This document shows, in pieces, positions 25,618 to 33,554 of a stretch of DNA of 64,000 nucleotides. A model generated the notes under the pieces. The model was not told the origin of the DNA, ran no database searches, and saw nothing but the letters and a program-made list of their open reading frames with translations. The translations under genes and the position numbers were made by a program. The stretch is taken from NCBI RefSeq assembly GCF_003205615.1, contig NZ_PYBV01000028.1, positions 124,001-188,000 of the forward strand. Reading direction: 5' to 3'. The stretch is from Micromonospora arborensis. GTDB taxonomy: Bacteria > Actinomycetota > Actinomycetes > Mycobacteriales > Micromonosporaceae. Position 1 is the first letter of the stretch; each line of letters starts with the position of its first letter.

Positions 25618-26085
25618 ATGAGCGGTCTCGATGGCAGCAACCCGAAGGAGTTCATCACCAACTTCTTCACCTCCTTCATGAGCGACCTGGTTCGGGGCGA
25701 CGACGATCCCGCGGTGGTCGTCGACCGGTACCACACGCCCGACATTGTGCAGGTCGCCGACGGCCACCTGATGGACCGCGCCAAGCTCATCGCGCACACC
25801 CGTCCGGCGCGAAAACACCAGACCGGCGCTCGGTGGGAGGTGCACGAGGCGATAGCAGACGGGGACCGGATCGCCGCCCGCTACACACTGCACTTCCAGA
25901 CCGCCAAGCGCGAAGGCAGCGTGGACGTCCATTTCTTCGGGCAGTTCGCCGCCGATGGGCGGATGCGTCGGGCGCACATGCTCACCCGGTCGGTCCCCGT
26001 GAAGGCCAGCGGTGCCGCCCCAGCCGAGAACAGCTCGGCGCTCTCGCTACCGGAGGCGCCCGACCGGAGGTCGTTGCCGGCATGA
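25618..26085 (+). CDS. SnoaL-like / NTF2-fold protein
   Basis: A 155-residue protein with the cone-shaped NTF2-like pattern: an N-terminal helix (ITNFFTSFMSDLV), DRYHTPDIVQVADGHLMDRA, then strands WEVHEAIADGDRIAARYTLH and VDVHFFGQFAADGRMRRAHM. SnoaL-like proteins include polyketide cyclases, dehydratases and many unknowns, so no reaction is assigned. The ATG at 25618 is preferred to a TTG 30 nt upstream. The TGA overlaps the next ATG (ATGA), coupling it to the metal-binding protein. The TetR palindrome upstream suggests induction by a small molecule. Confidence 0.75.
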   Translation: MSGLDGSNPKEFITNFFTSFMSDLVRGDDDPAVVVDRYHTPDIVQVADGHLMDRAKLIAHTRPARKHQTGARWEVHEAIADGDRIAARYTLHFQTAKREGSVDVHFFGQFAADGRMRRAHMLTRSVPVKASGAAPAENSSALSLPEAPDRRSLPA

Positions 26086-26285
26086 CCGTCAGCAGCTATC
26101 GGGTGATCGGTATGGCCTGCGGGCACTGTGCGGGCTTCGTCACCGAGGAGATCGAACGGATCCCGGGTGTCACCGCCGTGGCGGTGGACGTCGAGGGCGA
26201 CACCGCCACCGTGACGAGCGACCGACCTCTCGACATCGCGGAGGTACGTGCCGCGGTCGAGGAAGCCGGCTACGAACTGCCCTGA
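26082..26285 (+). CDS. Heavy-metal-associated domain protein (CopZ-like copper chaperone)
   Basis: 67 residues, a single ferredoxin-like HMA domain. The metal loop GMACGHC (about residues 10-16) carries the CxxC pair that binds Cu(I), and the rest follows the beta-alpha-beta-beta-alpha-beta plan (VTEEIERIPGVTAVAVDVEG, then IAEVRAAVEEAGYELP). Its ATG overlaps the stop of the SnoaL-like gene, so the two are one unit. No copper ATPase is adjacent. Confidence 0.93.
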   Translation: MTVSSYRVIGMACGHCAGFVTEEIERIPGVTAVAVDVEGDTATVTSDRPLDIAEVRAAVEEAGYELP

Positions 26286-26393
26286 CGTCCAGCGATACGA
26301 CCCGTCACTCGTACCGGTACTTCAGCGAGTCCGCTTCCGCCTGCTCGATGTCGGCGATCGATCGTCAGCTCCGGCATCCGCCCCTGGGCCAGG

Positions 26394-28430
26394 TCAGCCC
26401 TTCACCGCGCCGGCGGTGAGTCCTTCGGTCAGGAATCGCTGCCCGAGGGCGTACATGATCACCACGGGGATGCTGACGAGCAGCGACGCCGCGGCGAGTT
26501 GTCCCTGTGGTACGACGTCTCCGGCGATCATCGACTGCATCCCCACGGGGAGCGTCTTGTACTCGTCCTTCGTGATGAACACGAAGGCGAAGAGGAATTC
26601 GTTCCAGGCGTTGGTCAGGGTGAAGAGCGCGACCGCCAGCAGCCCCGGCTTGGCAAGGGGCAGCATCACCCGCCCGAACGCCTGGAGGCGTGTGCAGCCG
26701 TCCACCAGCGCCGCCTCCTCCAACTCGACGGGGATCGACGAGAAGTACCCCACCAGCAGCCAGGTGGCGAACGGGAGTGTGAAGGTCGGGTACGTCACCA
26801 CCAGGGACCACAACGAGTCGGTGAGCCGCGCGCCGATGAGCATCTGGTACAGCGGGATGAACAGCAGCGCGCCCGGCATCACGTAGGTGAGCAGCACCGT
26901 GACGGTGAAGCCCTGCGCCCCACGGAACCGCAGCCGGGCCAGCGCGTAGCCCGCCAGGGCGGCGCAGACCAGTGCCACCGCGGTGGACGCCGCGGACACC
27001 AGCAGAGTGTTGAGGTACCAGCGGCCGAACGGCTGGTTGTCGAACAGGGCACCGAACTGCTCCAGGGTCCACGGCGTTGGCCACAGGTCGTCGGTGCGCA
27101 TGACGACCTGGCCCTCGGACTTGAAGGCCGTGACGGCGATCCAGTACAGCGGGCCCAGCACGAAGAAGAGCAACCCGGCCAGCGCGACACCGGACCCCAG
27201 GCCCGACACCAGGGACGACGCCCGGCGGCCGCCCCGGGACTGGAGGGTCGAGACCACTCGGCCGACCGCCGCCGCGACCAGCAGGATCACCCCGAGCACC
27301 ACCGCCGCCTTCCAGAAGATCTCCGGCGACGCCCAGAAGAGCAGACCGGTGACCCCTGCGGCGACGGCCCACGGCAGCGCCCTGCGCGCCGTCCCGGCCC
27401 GCCGCCGCGCCCCGATCCACCATGCTGCCTGGCGTCGTCGGGGCAGTCTGCTGGTGGTGTCCTGGCGCAGCAACCGGACCAGGACGAACACCAGCCCGCC
27501 GATGATCGGCAGCATGACGAGCGTGACCGCCGCCCCCGCGCCGTACTGCAGTTGCAGGATCGCCTTCGAGTAGGCGACGAGCACGTACGGCGCGGTCACG
27601 TCACCCGGGCCGCCCTGCGTCAGCAGCCAGACGAGGTCGAAGTTGTTGAACGTCCAGATCGACGACAGCGTCACCGTCACGGTGAGCACGTGGCGCAGTC
27701 CGGGCAGCGTCACGTGGGTGAACCGCTGCAACGACGACGCGCCGTCGATGGTTGCCGCCTCGTAGAGGTCCGCCGGGATGGCCTTCAACCCGGCCAGGAA
27801 ACACACGGTGAAGAACGGCACCCCCTTCCAGACGTTGACGAGGATCACCGACGGCATGGCCAGTGACGGGTCGGACAGCCAGCCCGCCGGCCAGCTGTCG
27901 ACCAGGTGCGCGCTGGCCAGCAGCGGTCCGATGCCCGTAGCGGTGAGCAGGGTGTTGACGCTGCCGAAGATCGGATCGAGCAGCGCGCGCCAGCTGAACG
28001 CCGTCACCACCGTCGGCACCACCCACGGCACGAGGAGTAGCCCGGTCAGTACGGCCCGCCCTCGTCGCCGCTGGTGCAGCAGCAGGGCCGCCGACAGCCC
28101 CAGCACCACCTTGAACACCTCGGCGTACGCGGTGAAGACGAACGAGTTCACCACGCCCGTGTGGAACTGCTCGTCGCCGACGAGCGCGAGGTAGTTGTCC
28201 AGGCCGACGAACACGGTGTCCTGCCCGTGCCGTTCCGTGGTGCTGGTGACGATCGACCGGGCGATCGGCACGAGGACGAGACTGCCGACCAGCACGGCCA
28301 TGGGCGCCAGGAACAGTGTCGCCAGCCGCCAGTCACGACCCAGCCGCCGCTGGGTCGCCGTGAGGGAGCCAGGCCCCGACGGCAGGGAATTCCCCGCCGT
28401 CGGGACCCGCGCAGGACGAACCGTCCTCAC
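26394..28430 (-). CDS. Sugar ABC transporter permease, fused MalF-MalG type
   Basis: A 678-residue polypeptide containing two complete binding-protein-dependent permeases normally encoded by separate genes. The first half (about 35-325) has six hydrophobic segments and the EAA loop EAATIDGASSLQRFTHVTLP (224-243). A basic linker (330-350) and two additional hydrophobic segments (352-390) follow. The second half (about 410-678) has six more segments and a second EAA loop, EAALVDGCTRLQAFGRVMLP (572-591). The two EAA loops would dock two ATPase subunits. No ATPase gene lies nearby; actinobacteria often use a shared MsiK-type ATPase. The GTG start overlaps the binding-protein stop by 4 nt. The frame is continuous, so this is a true fusion in this sequence. 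Confidence 0.88.
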   Translation of the reverse strand: MRTVRPARVPTAGNSLPSGPGSLTATQRRLGRDWRLATLFLAPMAVLVGSLVLVPIARSIVTSTTERHGQDTVFVGLDNYLALVGDEQFHTGVVNSFVFTAYAEVFKVVLGLSAALLLHQRRRGRAVLTGLLLVPWVVPTVVTAFSWRALLDPIFGSVNTLLTATGIGPLLASAHLVDSWPAGWLSDPSLAMPSVILVNVWKGVPFFTVCFLAGLKAIPADLYEAATIDGASSLQRFTHVTLPGLRHVLTVTVTLSSIWTFNNFDLVWLLTQGGPGDVTAPYVLVAYSKAILQLQYGAGAAVTLVMLPIIGGLVFVLVRLLRQDTTSRLPRRRQAAWWIGARRRAGTARRALPWAVAAGVTGLLFWASPEIFWKAAVVLGVILLVAAAVGRVVSTLQSRGGRRASSLVSGLGSGVALAGLLFFVLGPLYWIAVTAFKSEGQVVMRTDDLWPTPWTLEQFGALFDNQPFGRWYLNTLLVSAASTAVALVCAALAGYALARLRFRGAQGFTVTVLLTYVMPGALLFIPLYQMLIGARLTDSLWSLVVTYPTFTLPFATWLLVGYFSSIPVELEEAALVDGCTRLQAFGRVMLPLAKPGLLAVALFTLTNAWNEFLFAFVFITKDEYKTLPVGMQSMIAGDVVPQGQLAAASLLVSIPVVIMYALGQRFLTEGLTAGAVKG

Positions 28431-29857
28431 TGCCGCAGCCCCTGCTGGTTGAAGATCTGCACCATCTTCGCGTGGGCGGCCGTCACAGCCTGCGCCGGCG
28501 CCGCTCCCTGGACGACCTGCTGCATCATGTCGGTGAGGACGTAGGCCGACCCCACCGCCTGCTGGCCCGCGCTGGCTTTCTGCGGGAAGGCCAGGCCGTT
28601 CTTCGTGTTCAGCGGCAGCGTCAATTCAGTGATCTTGCGAAGCATGGGGAACGCCGGGTCGCCGCTGGTGAAGAACGGGTCGGCGTCCCAGACCTTCTCC
28701 CAGGCGGGCATCACCAGGCCGGGCGCCTCCTTCGCCACCCCGAGCAACGCGGGCGCGCTGACCAGGTACTGCGCCAGGAGCTTGGCGAGCGCCGGGTTCT
28801 TGGCGCCCTTGAAGACAACGAAGCCCTGCGACTGGCCGAGCAGCAGCGGATTGTCGGTCGCCGGCCCGATGCAGTCGGAGAACACGTGGGTGTTCGCGTG
28901 CACCGGGTTCTTCTTGGTCCTGGAGTCTGCGTAGACGCTGAACTGGTTGCGGGTGTAACCGAGGACCCCGGCGAGCCAGTTCTCGTTGTTGCTGGTGTCG
29001 GTCCAGCTCGCCACCCCGGGCGGCAGCATGGGCTTGTACTTGGGATTGGTGTAGATGTCGCCCAGGAAGGTCACCGCCTGCACCGTCTCGGGGGAGTCGA
29101 ACGTGACCTTCCGGCCGTCGTTGGAGGCGATCGACCCGCCGTAGGCGTTGATCAGCGCCTCGATCATGCCGTTGCCGTCACCGGAACGGTTCACCGTCAT
29201 GCCCCAGCCGAACCGGCGTTTGGCCGGATCGGAGATCTCCAGGCACAGATCCCGCAGCTCCTCCCAGCTGTAGACGTCCTTGGGGGAGATGCCCTTGTCC
29301 TGCATCCAGTCCTTGCGTAGGAACGACCCGATCCCGATGAAGTGGTACGGGATCGCGAACCACCTGCCGTCGAAGACGCAGTAGTTCTTGGCCTCAGCGC
29401 AGGGTTCGCCGTACTTGGCCGTCAGCGCCGTGACGACGTCCGTCACGTCCTCCAGGTCGCCCAGCGCCTGGAACTGCGCGACGAACCGTGAGTCGGTCAT
29501 GAACGCCAGGTCACGCGCCACCCCACCCTTGACCTCGGCGTCGATCTTGGCCACCACGTCACCGGCGTCCGCCTGGACCAGACTGTTCTCGATCTTCGTT
29601 CCGGTGGTGTCGGCGAACTTCTTGATCGAACTGTCGAGGGCGTCGTTCGCCGCCGTCGAGTAGAGCTTCTGCGACAGCATCCCCATCGCGGAGCCCTTCA
29701 TCGCCGCTGCGGCGTCGATCAGCTCCTGTGGAACCTCCGGCTGCACCTTGCGGGGAGATTCGGAGTCGCCCCCACACGCGGCCAGACCGGCTGCGCCGAG
29801 CACCCCCACCCCCACCCCCAGAAAGCCGCGCCGGGACCACACCGGGTTGTTCTCCAT
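28427..29857 (-). CDS. Extracellular sugar-binding lipoprotein
   Basis: A 476-residue family 1 solute-binding protein. The N-terminus has a twin-arginine pair (SRRGFLG) and a lipobox LAAC with Cys28 as the lipidated residue, so it is exported and membrane tethered. The mature part has the two-lobed pattern of sugar-binding proteins (MTDSRFVAQFQALGDLEDV, GRWFAIPYHFIGIGSF, GWGMTVNRSGDGNGMIEAL). It delivers the substrate to the fused permease encoded downstream. GGAGG precedes the ATG. Expression is probably set by the promoter and palindromic operator about 230-290 nt upstream. The sugar is unknown. Confidence 0.92.
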   Translation of the reverse strand: MENNPVWSRRGFLGVGVGVLGAAGLAACGGDSESPRKVQPEVPQELIDAAAAMKGSAMGMLSQKLYSTAANDALDSSIKKFADTTGTKIENSLVQADAGDVVAKIDAEVKGGVARDLAFMTDSRFVAQFQALGDLEDVTDVVTALTAKYGEPCAEAKNYCVFDGRWFAIPYHFIGIGSFLRKDWMQDKGISPKDVYSWEELRDLCLEISDPAKRRFGWGMTVNRSGDGNGMIEALINAYGGSIASNDGRKVTFDSPETVQAVTFLGDIYTNPKYKPMLPPGVASWTDTSNNENWLAGVLGYTRNQFSVYADSRTKKNPVHANTHVFSDCIGPATDNPLLLGQSQGFVVFKGAKNPALAKLLAQYLVSAPALLGVAKEAPGLVMPAWEKVWDADPFFTSGDPAFPMLRKITELTLPLNTKNGLAFPQKASAGQQAVGSAYVLTDMMQQVVQGAAPAQAVTAAHAKMVQIFNQQGLRQ

Positions 29858-30083
29858 GGATATTCGCCTCCTTCATCTCCGCACCACCGCACGTCGACAG
29901 GCGTACCTAACGAACTCCGCGTTCCTTGTGCTCCAGGTGTGTCTGCACGGCGGCGAGCACGGGCGCGTCGCCGGCACCGATCACGTGCGATCGCTTATTT
30001 GTCGTCAGAGTTGGTGGGGTCGCCACGGTGGCGACCGGCCCGGCCGTGCCCTCGTCGAGCAGCGTCGACCGCCGGTCGATATT

Positions 30084-30151
30084 TCGAACTGAGTTCGAGA
30101 TGCCGGTATCGAGTGGTCGCGACGCTAGAGCAACGTACTAAAGGCTGTCAA
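30084..30151 (-). promoter_or_regulatory. Promoter with overlapping downstream operator for the sugar ABC operon
   Basis: Reading leftwards, TTGACA (30146-30151 complement) is followed after 18 nt by TAGCGT (30122-30127 complement), a good vegetative promoter. About 20 nt downstream of the expected start lies a perfect palindrome, TCGAAC-TGA-GTTCGA (30084-30098), well placed for a LacI, ROK or GntR repressor to block transcription of the binding protein and permease. The remaining ~225 nt to the ATG show no further structure. No regulator gene is adjacent. Confidence 0.65.
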
Positions 30152-30297
30152 TGTTTCAATGTCGTTTCCGCGCCGGCACCCGGTTCCGGCCGCTGGGCGC
30201 ACCTGCCCTCGCTGGCCGGGGCGCAGGACATTTGTCACGGCCGACCGGGTATTCGCGGCTCTGCGCGCGAGACCGGCTGCTTCGTAGCGTGATCGGC

Positions 30298-31038
30298 ATG
30301 AACGACCTGGCAGTACGCCTCACCGGAATCAGCAAACGGTTCGGTTCCGTCCGGGCCATCGACAACCTCGACCTCGCCGTCGAGCGGGGCAGCGTGGTCG
30401 CTGTGCTCGGCCCGAACGGCGCGGGTAAGACCACCGCGATCTCGATGATCCTGGGTCTCGCACCGCCGGACACCGGCACAGTGACGCTGTTCGGCGGGTC
30501 TCCCGCCGAGGCGATCCGGGCCGGCCGAATCGGCGCGATGCTGCAGGACGGCGCGTTCGTGGCCGGAGCCACCGTCCGTGACCTGGTCGAACTGGCCCGA
30601 GCCCTGTACACCCAACCACTGGACACCGACCGGATCCTGGACACGGCAGGCCTGACCGGGATCGCGGGCCGTCGGCTCGATCGACTGTCCGGTGGCGAGG
30701 CGCAGCGGGCCCGCTTCGCGTTCGCCCTCGCCGGCGACCCCGACCTGCTGATCCTCGACGAGCCGGCCGCCGCCATGGACGTTGCCGCTCGGCGGGCTTT
30801 CTGGACCGCCATCCGCGGGTACGCGGGCGATGACCGCACCGTCTTGTTCAGCACCCACCAACTGCACGAGGCCGACGAATACGCCGACCGGATCGTGGTG
30901 CTCGCAGCCGGCCGGGTAGTGGCCGACGGGACGGCGGCGCAGATCCGCGCGCAAGCCGGTGTGCGGGACGGCGTCTCCCTGGACCAGGCGTTCCTCGCTC
31001 TCACCGGACTGTCCACCGCCACCGAGACGGAGCACTGA
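30298..31038 (+). CDS. ABC exporter ATP-binding protein
   Basis: A 246-residue ATPase of the drug/bacteriocin exporter (ABC-2) class. Walker A is GPNGAGKT (38-45), the signature LSGGE (130-134), Walker B LLILDE (150-155), and the switch histidine sits in STHQLHEADEYADR. The ATG at 30298 lies 7 nt after TAGCGT (30285-30290), a -10-like hexamer, so the message may be leaderless. The stop overlaps the permease ATG by one base. It is the first gene of a four-gene operon with a permease, a histidine kinase and a response regulator. Confidence 0.93.
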   Translation: MNDLAVRLTGISKRFGSVRAIDNLDLAVERGSVVAVLGPNGAGKTTAISMILGLAPPDTGTVTLFGGSPAEAIRAGRIGAMLQDGAFVAGATVRDLVELARALYTQPLDTDRILDTAGLTGIAGRRLDRLSGGEAQRARFAFALAGDPDLLILDEPAAAMDVAARRAFWTAIRGYAGDDRTVLFSTHQLHEADEYADRIVVLAAGRVVADGTAAQIRAQAGVRDGVSLDQAFLALTGLSTATETEH

Positions 31039-31766
31039 TGCGCGCCTACCTGCGATTCGAAATGCGCCGCGTCGTACGGGACCCTCGGCTGATGTTTCTC
31101 TCGGTCCTCGGTCCGGTGGCCACGTACCTGATCTTCTCGGGATGGTCGGCAGGCGACCGCCTCGAAGGACTGGCCGCACCGGCCGCCGTCATGGTCGGTC
31201 TGGCCGGGTACGGCGCCATCGCGGGCGTTCTGACGGTCGGATCGGCGGTGTCCCAGGAGCGTGCCTCGGGCTGGCTGCACCAGCTGCGAACCACACCACT
31301 GCCGACCGGCCACGTCGTCGCCGCGAAAGCCCTCGTCGGCAGCCTCACCGCGATTCCGCCGGTGATCGCGGTCGGCGTGGCCGCGGCGCTCCAACACCAC
31401 GTCGGGCTGTCGGCCGGCCGGTGGATCGCGCTGCTGCTGCTCATGTGGATCGGCACGGCACCGTTCGCGCTGCTCGGACTCGCCATCGGCTACGGACTGT
31501 CCCCGCAGATGGCCGTACCGGTCACCTTCCTGGCCTTCCTCGCGCTGTCCGCGCTCGGCGGACTGCTCGCACCCGCCGCCTACTTCCCGGACGGGCTGCG
31601 CAGCCTCGCGCACGCGCTGCCGACCTACCGGTACGCCGAACTCGGCTGGCGCTCCGCGGCCGGACACCCGCCCACTGCCTCCGGGTTGGCCATCCTGGTC
31701 GCGTGGACAGCCGCATTCGCCCTGGTCGCGGGCTGGGCGTACCGGCGTTCGACGGCACGCCGCTGA
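31038..31766 (+). CDS. ABC-2 type membrane permease
   Basis: A 242-residue membrane protein with six hydrophobic segments and the ABC-2 layout: N-terminal MRAYLRFEMRRVVRDPRLMF, a central large hydrophobic region, and the late motif GLLAPAAYFPDGLRSLAHAL before the last helices. With the upstream ATPase it would form a half-size exporter, for example of an antimicrobial peptide, drug or lipid. The two-component genes downstream in the same unit suggest that export responds to an external signal. Confidence 0.9.
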   Translation: MRAYLRFEMRRVVRDPRLMFLSVLGPVATYLIFSGWSAGDRLEGLAAPAAVMVGLAGYGAIAGVLTVGSAVSQERASGWLHQLRTTPLPTGHVVAAKALVGSLTAIPPVIAVGVAAALQHHVGLSAGRWIALLLLMWIGTAPFALLGLAIGYGLSPQMAVPVTFLAFLALSALGGLLAPAAYFPDGLRSLAHALPTYRYAELGWRSAAGHPPTASGLAILVAWTAAFALVAGWAYRRSTARR

Positions 31767-31786
31767 CGGCGGATACGGTGACGATC

Positions 31787-32896
31787 ATGTCCGGGGACCG
31801 CAACATCCGGCGGCGCGGGATCCTTCTCCTGGTGGCGCACACGACGTGGCTGTTGTTCCTGCTGCCCACCGTCGACGCGGCGAGACACCAGCCGGTGGCG
31901 GTGACCGGGCTGATCGTCTTCGTGCTGCTCTACCTGAGCCTGGTGGCGGTGCCGGTGCTGCAACTGCCGGTCCGGCCCGCGGTGCACCACGCCGGGCTGG
32001 CCGTCGTCGCGCTGCTCGGGATCGGGCTGGCCGTCGCGTACGCCGCCGGGCCCGGCAGCTGGCTCGTCCTGCTGCTGTTCGTCTGCTCGGCCGGCGCGCT
32101 GGGGTTCGCCCGCCCGGCCGTCGGATTCGCCTGGACCGGCGGCAGCGTCGCCACCATCCTCGCGATCGGCGCCGCGCACTCCCGGCCGGTCGCCGACACC
32201 GCCCCCGTCGCCCTGATCGCCGGGCTCGCCGGCGCATCCACCATCGCCTTCGTGCGGTTCGTCCGGCTCGTCGAGGAACTACGCCGCACCCAGCAGGAAC
32301 TCGCCCGCACCGTGGTCGAGCAGGAACGCCTCCGGTTCGCCCAGGACCTGCACGACCTGCTCGGACACACCCTGTCGCTGATCGTGATAAAGGCCGAGGT
32401 GGTCCGCCGCCTCGCGCCGGCCGACCCCGCACGCGCCGCGAACGAAGCGGCCGACATCGAACGAATCGGCCGCACCGCGCTCGCCGAGGTACGCGAAGCC
32501 GTCACCGGCTACCGCGAGCACAGCTTCGCCCGCGAGCTGGTCAACGCCCGAACCGTCCTGACCGAGACCGGCGTGGACGTCACACTCCACGAAACCGGAC
32601 ACGCCCTCGGCGTCGAAGCCGACGACGTGCTCCGCTGGGTCCTGCGCGAAGCGGTGACCAACGTGCTGCGGCACAGCGGGGCCACCCGCTGCGACATCGC
32701 GGTGAACGTCGACAGCAGCGGGGCGACGCTCACCGTCCGCGACAACGGTGTGGGCGGCCAGCCGTCACCCGGCAACGGTCTGCGCGGCATCGCCGAACGG
32801 GTCGAACACGCCAACGGCACGCTGCGGTACGGCCCGGCGCCCAACGGCGGGATCGAGCTGACCGCACACCTACCGGCAGCGATGATGACCGCATGA
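31787..32896 (+). CDS. DesK-type sensor histidine kinase
   Basis: 369 residues: five or six hydrophobic segments in the first ~155 residues, a short coiled coil, then HisKA_3 with phosphoacceptor His189 in RFAQDLHDLLGHTLSLI, and a HATPase domain (LREAVTNVLRHSGATRC; DNGVGG; GNGLRGIAERV). The ATG at 31787 is preferred to an in-frame GTG 9 nt earlier; the frame remains open upstream over the permease gene but that part is a shadow. Its TGA overlaps the regulator ATG. Such kinases paired with ABC-2 exporters often sense membrane stress or peptides. Confidence 0.92.
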   Translation: MSGDRNIRRRGILLLVAHTTWLLFLLPTVDAARHQPVAVTGLIVFVLLYLSLVAVPVLQLPVRPAVHHAGLAVVALLGIGLAVAYAAGPGSWLVLLLFVCSAGALGFARPAVGFAWTGGSVATILAIGAAHSRPVADTAPVALIAGLAGASTIAFVRFVRLVEELRRTQQELARTVVEQERLRFAQDLHDLLGHTLSLIVIKAEVVRRLAPADPARAANEAADIERIGRTALAEVREAVTGYREHSFARELVNARTVLTETGVDVTLHETGHALGVEADDVLRWVLREAVTNVLRHSGATRCDIAVNVDSSGATLTVRDNGVGGQPSPGNGLRGIAERVEHANGTLRYGPAPNGGIELTAHLPAAMMTA

Positions 32897-33498
32897 TCCG
32901 GCTTCTGCTCGCCGAGGACCAGGGCATGATGCGCGGCGCCCTCGCCCTGCTGCTGAACCTCGAACCGGACATCGACGTGGTCGCCGAGGCCGGCACCGCC
33001 GCCGAAGCACTGCGGGCCGCCCTGGAGACCCGCCCCGACGTGGCCCTGCTCGACATCGAGATGCCCGACGGCAGCGGCCTCGACGTCGCGGCACAACTAC
33101 GGCAGAAACTGCCGCACTGCCGGACCCTGATCCTGACCACCTTCGGCCGCCCCGGCTACCTGCGACGAGCGATGGAAGCCGGCGCGGCCGGATTCCTCGT
33201 CAAGGACGGCCCGGTCGAGCAACTGGCCGCCGCCGTACGCCGAGTGCTCGCCGGCGAGCGGGTACTCGACCCGGCACTCGCGGCCGCAGCACTGTCGGCC
33301 GGGCCGAACCCGCTCACCGATCGGGAACGCGACGTCCTCGTCACCGCCGCGGACGGCGCGACGGTCGCCGACATAGCGACGCGACTGCACCTGTCCGAAA
33401 GCACAGTCCGCAACTATCTCTCCGCAGCGATCGGCAAGACCGGCACCCGGAACCGAATCGAGGCCGCCCACCGGGCTCGGGCGAACGGCTGGATCTGA
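32893..33498 (+). CDS. NarL/DesR-family response regulator
   Basis: A 201-residue regulator. The receiver domain has the acidic pair Glu8-Asp9, phosphoacceptor Asp54 in ALLDIEMPDGSG, and Lys in GFLVKDG. The C-terminal LuxR helix-turn-helix reads LTDRERDVLVTAADGATVAD, then STVRNYLSAAIGKTG. The ATG overlaps the kinase stop (ATGA). It probably controls the exporter operon to which it belongs. Confidence 0.93.
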   Translation: MIRLLLAEDQGMMRGALALLLNLEPDIDVVAEAGTAAEALRAALETRPDVALLDIEMPDGSGLDVAAQLRQKLPHCRTLILTTFGRPGYLRRAMEAGAAGFLVKDGPVEQLAAAVRRVLAGERVLDPALAAAALSAGPNPLTDRERDVLVTAADGATVADIATRLHLSESTVRNYLSAAIGKTGTRNRIEAAHRARANGWI

Positions 33499-33554
33499 GA
33501 GGCCGTGGCCCGAACCACGCAAGCGGGTGCAGGACACCGTCACCGTCGCGCTGA

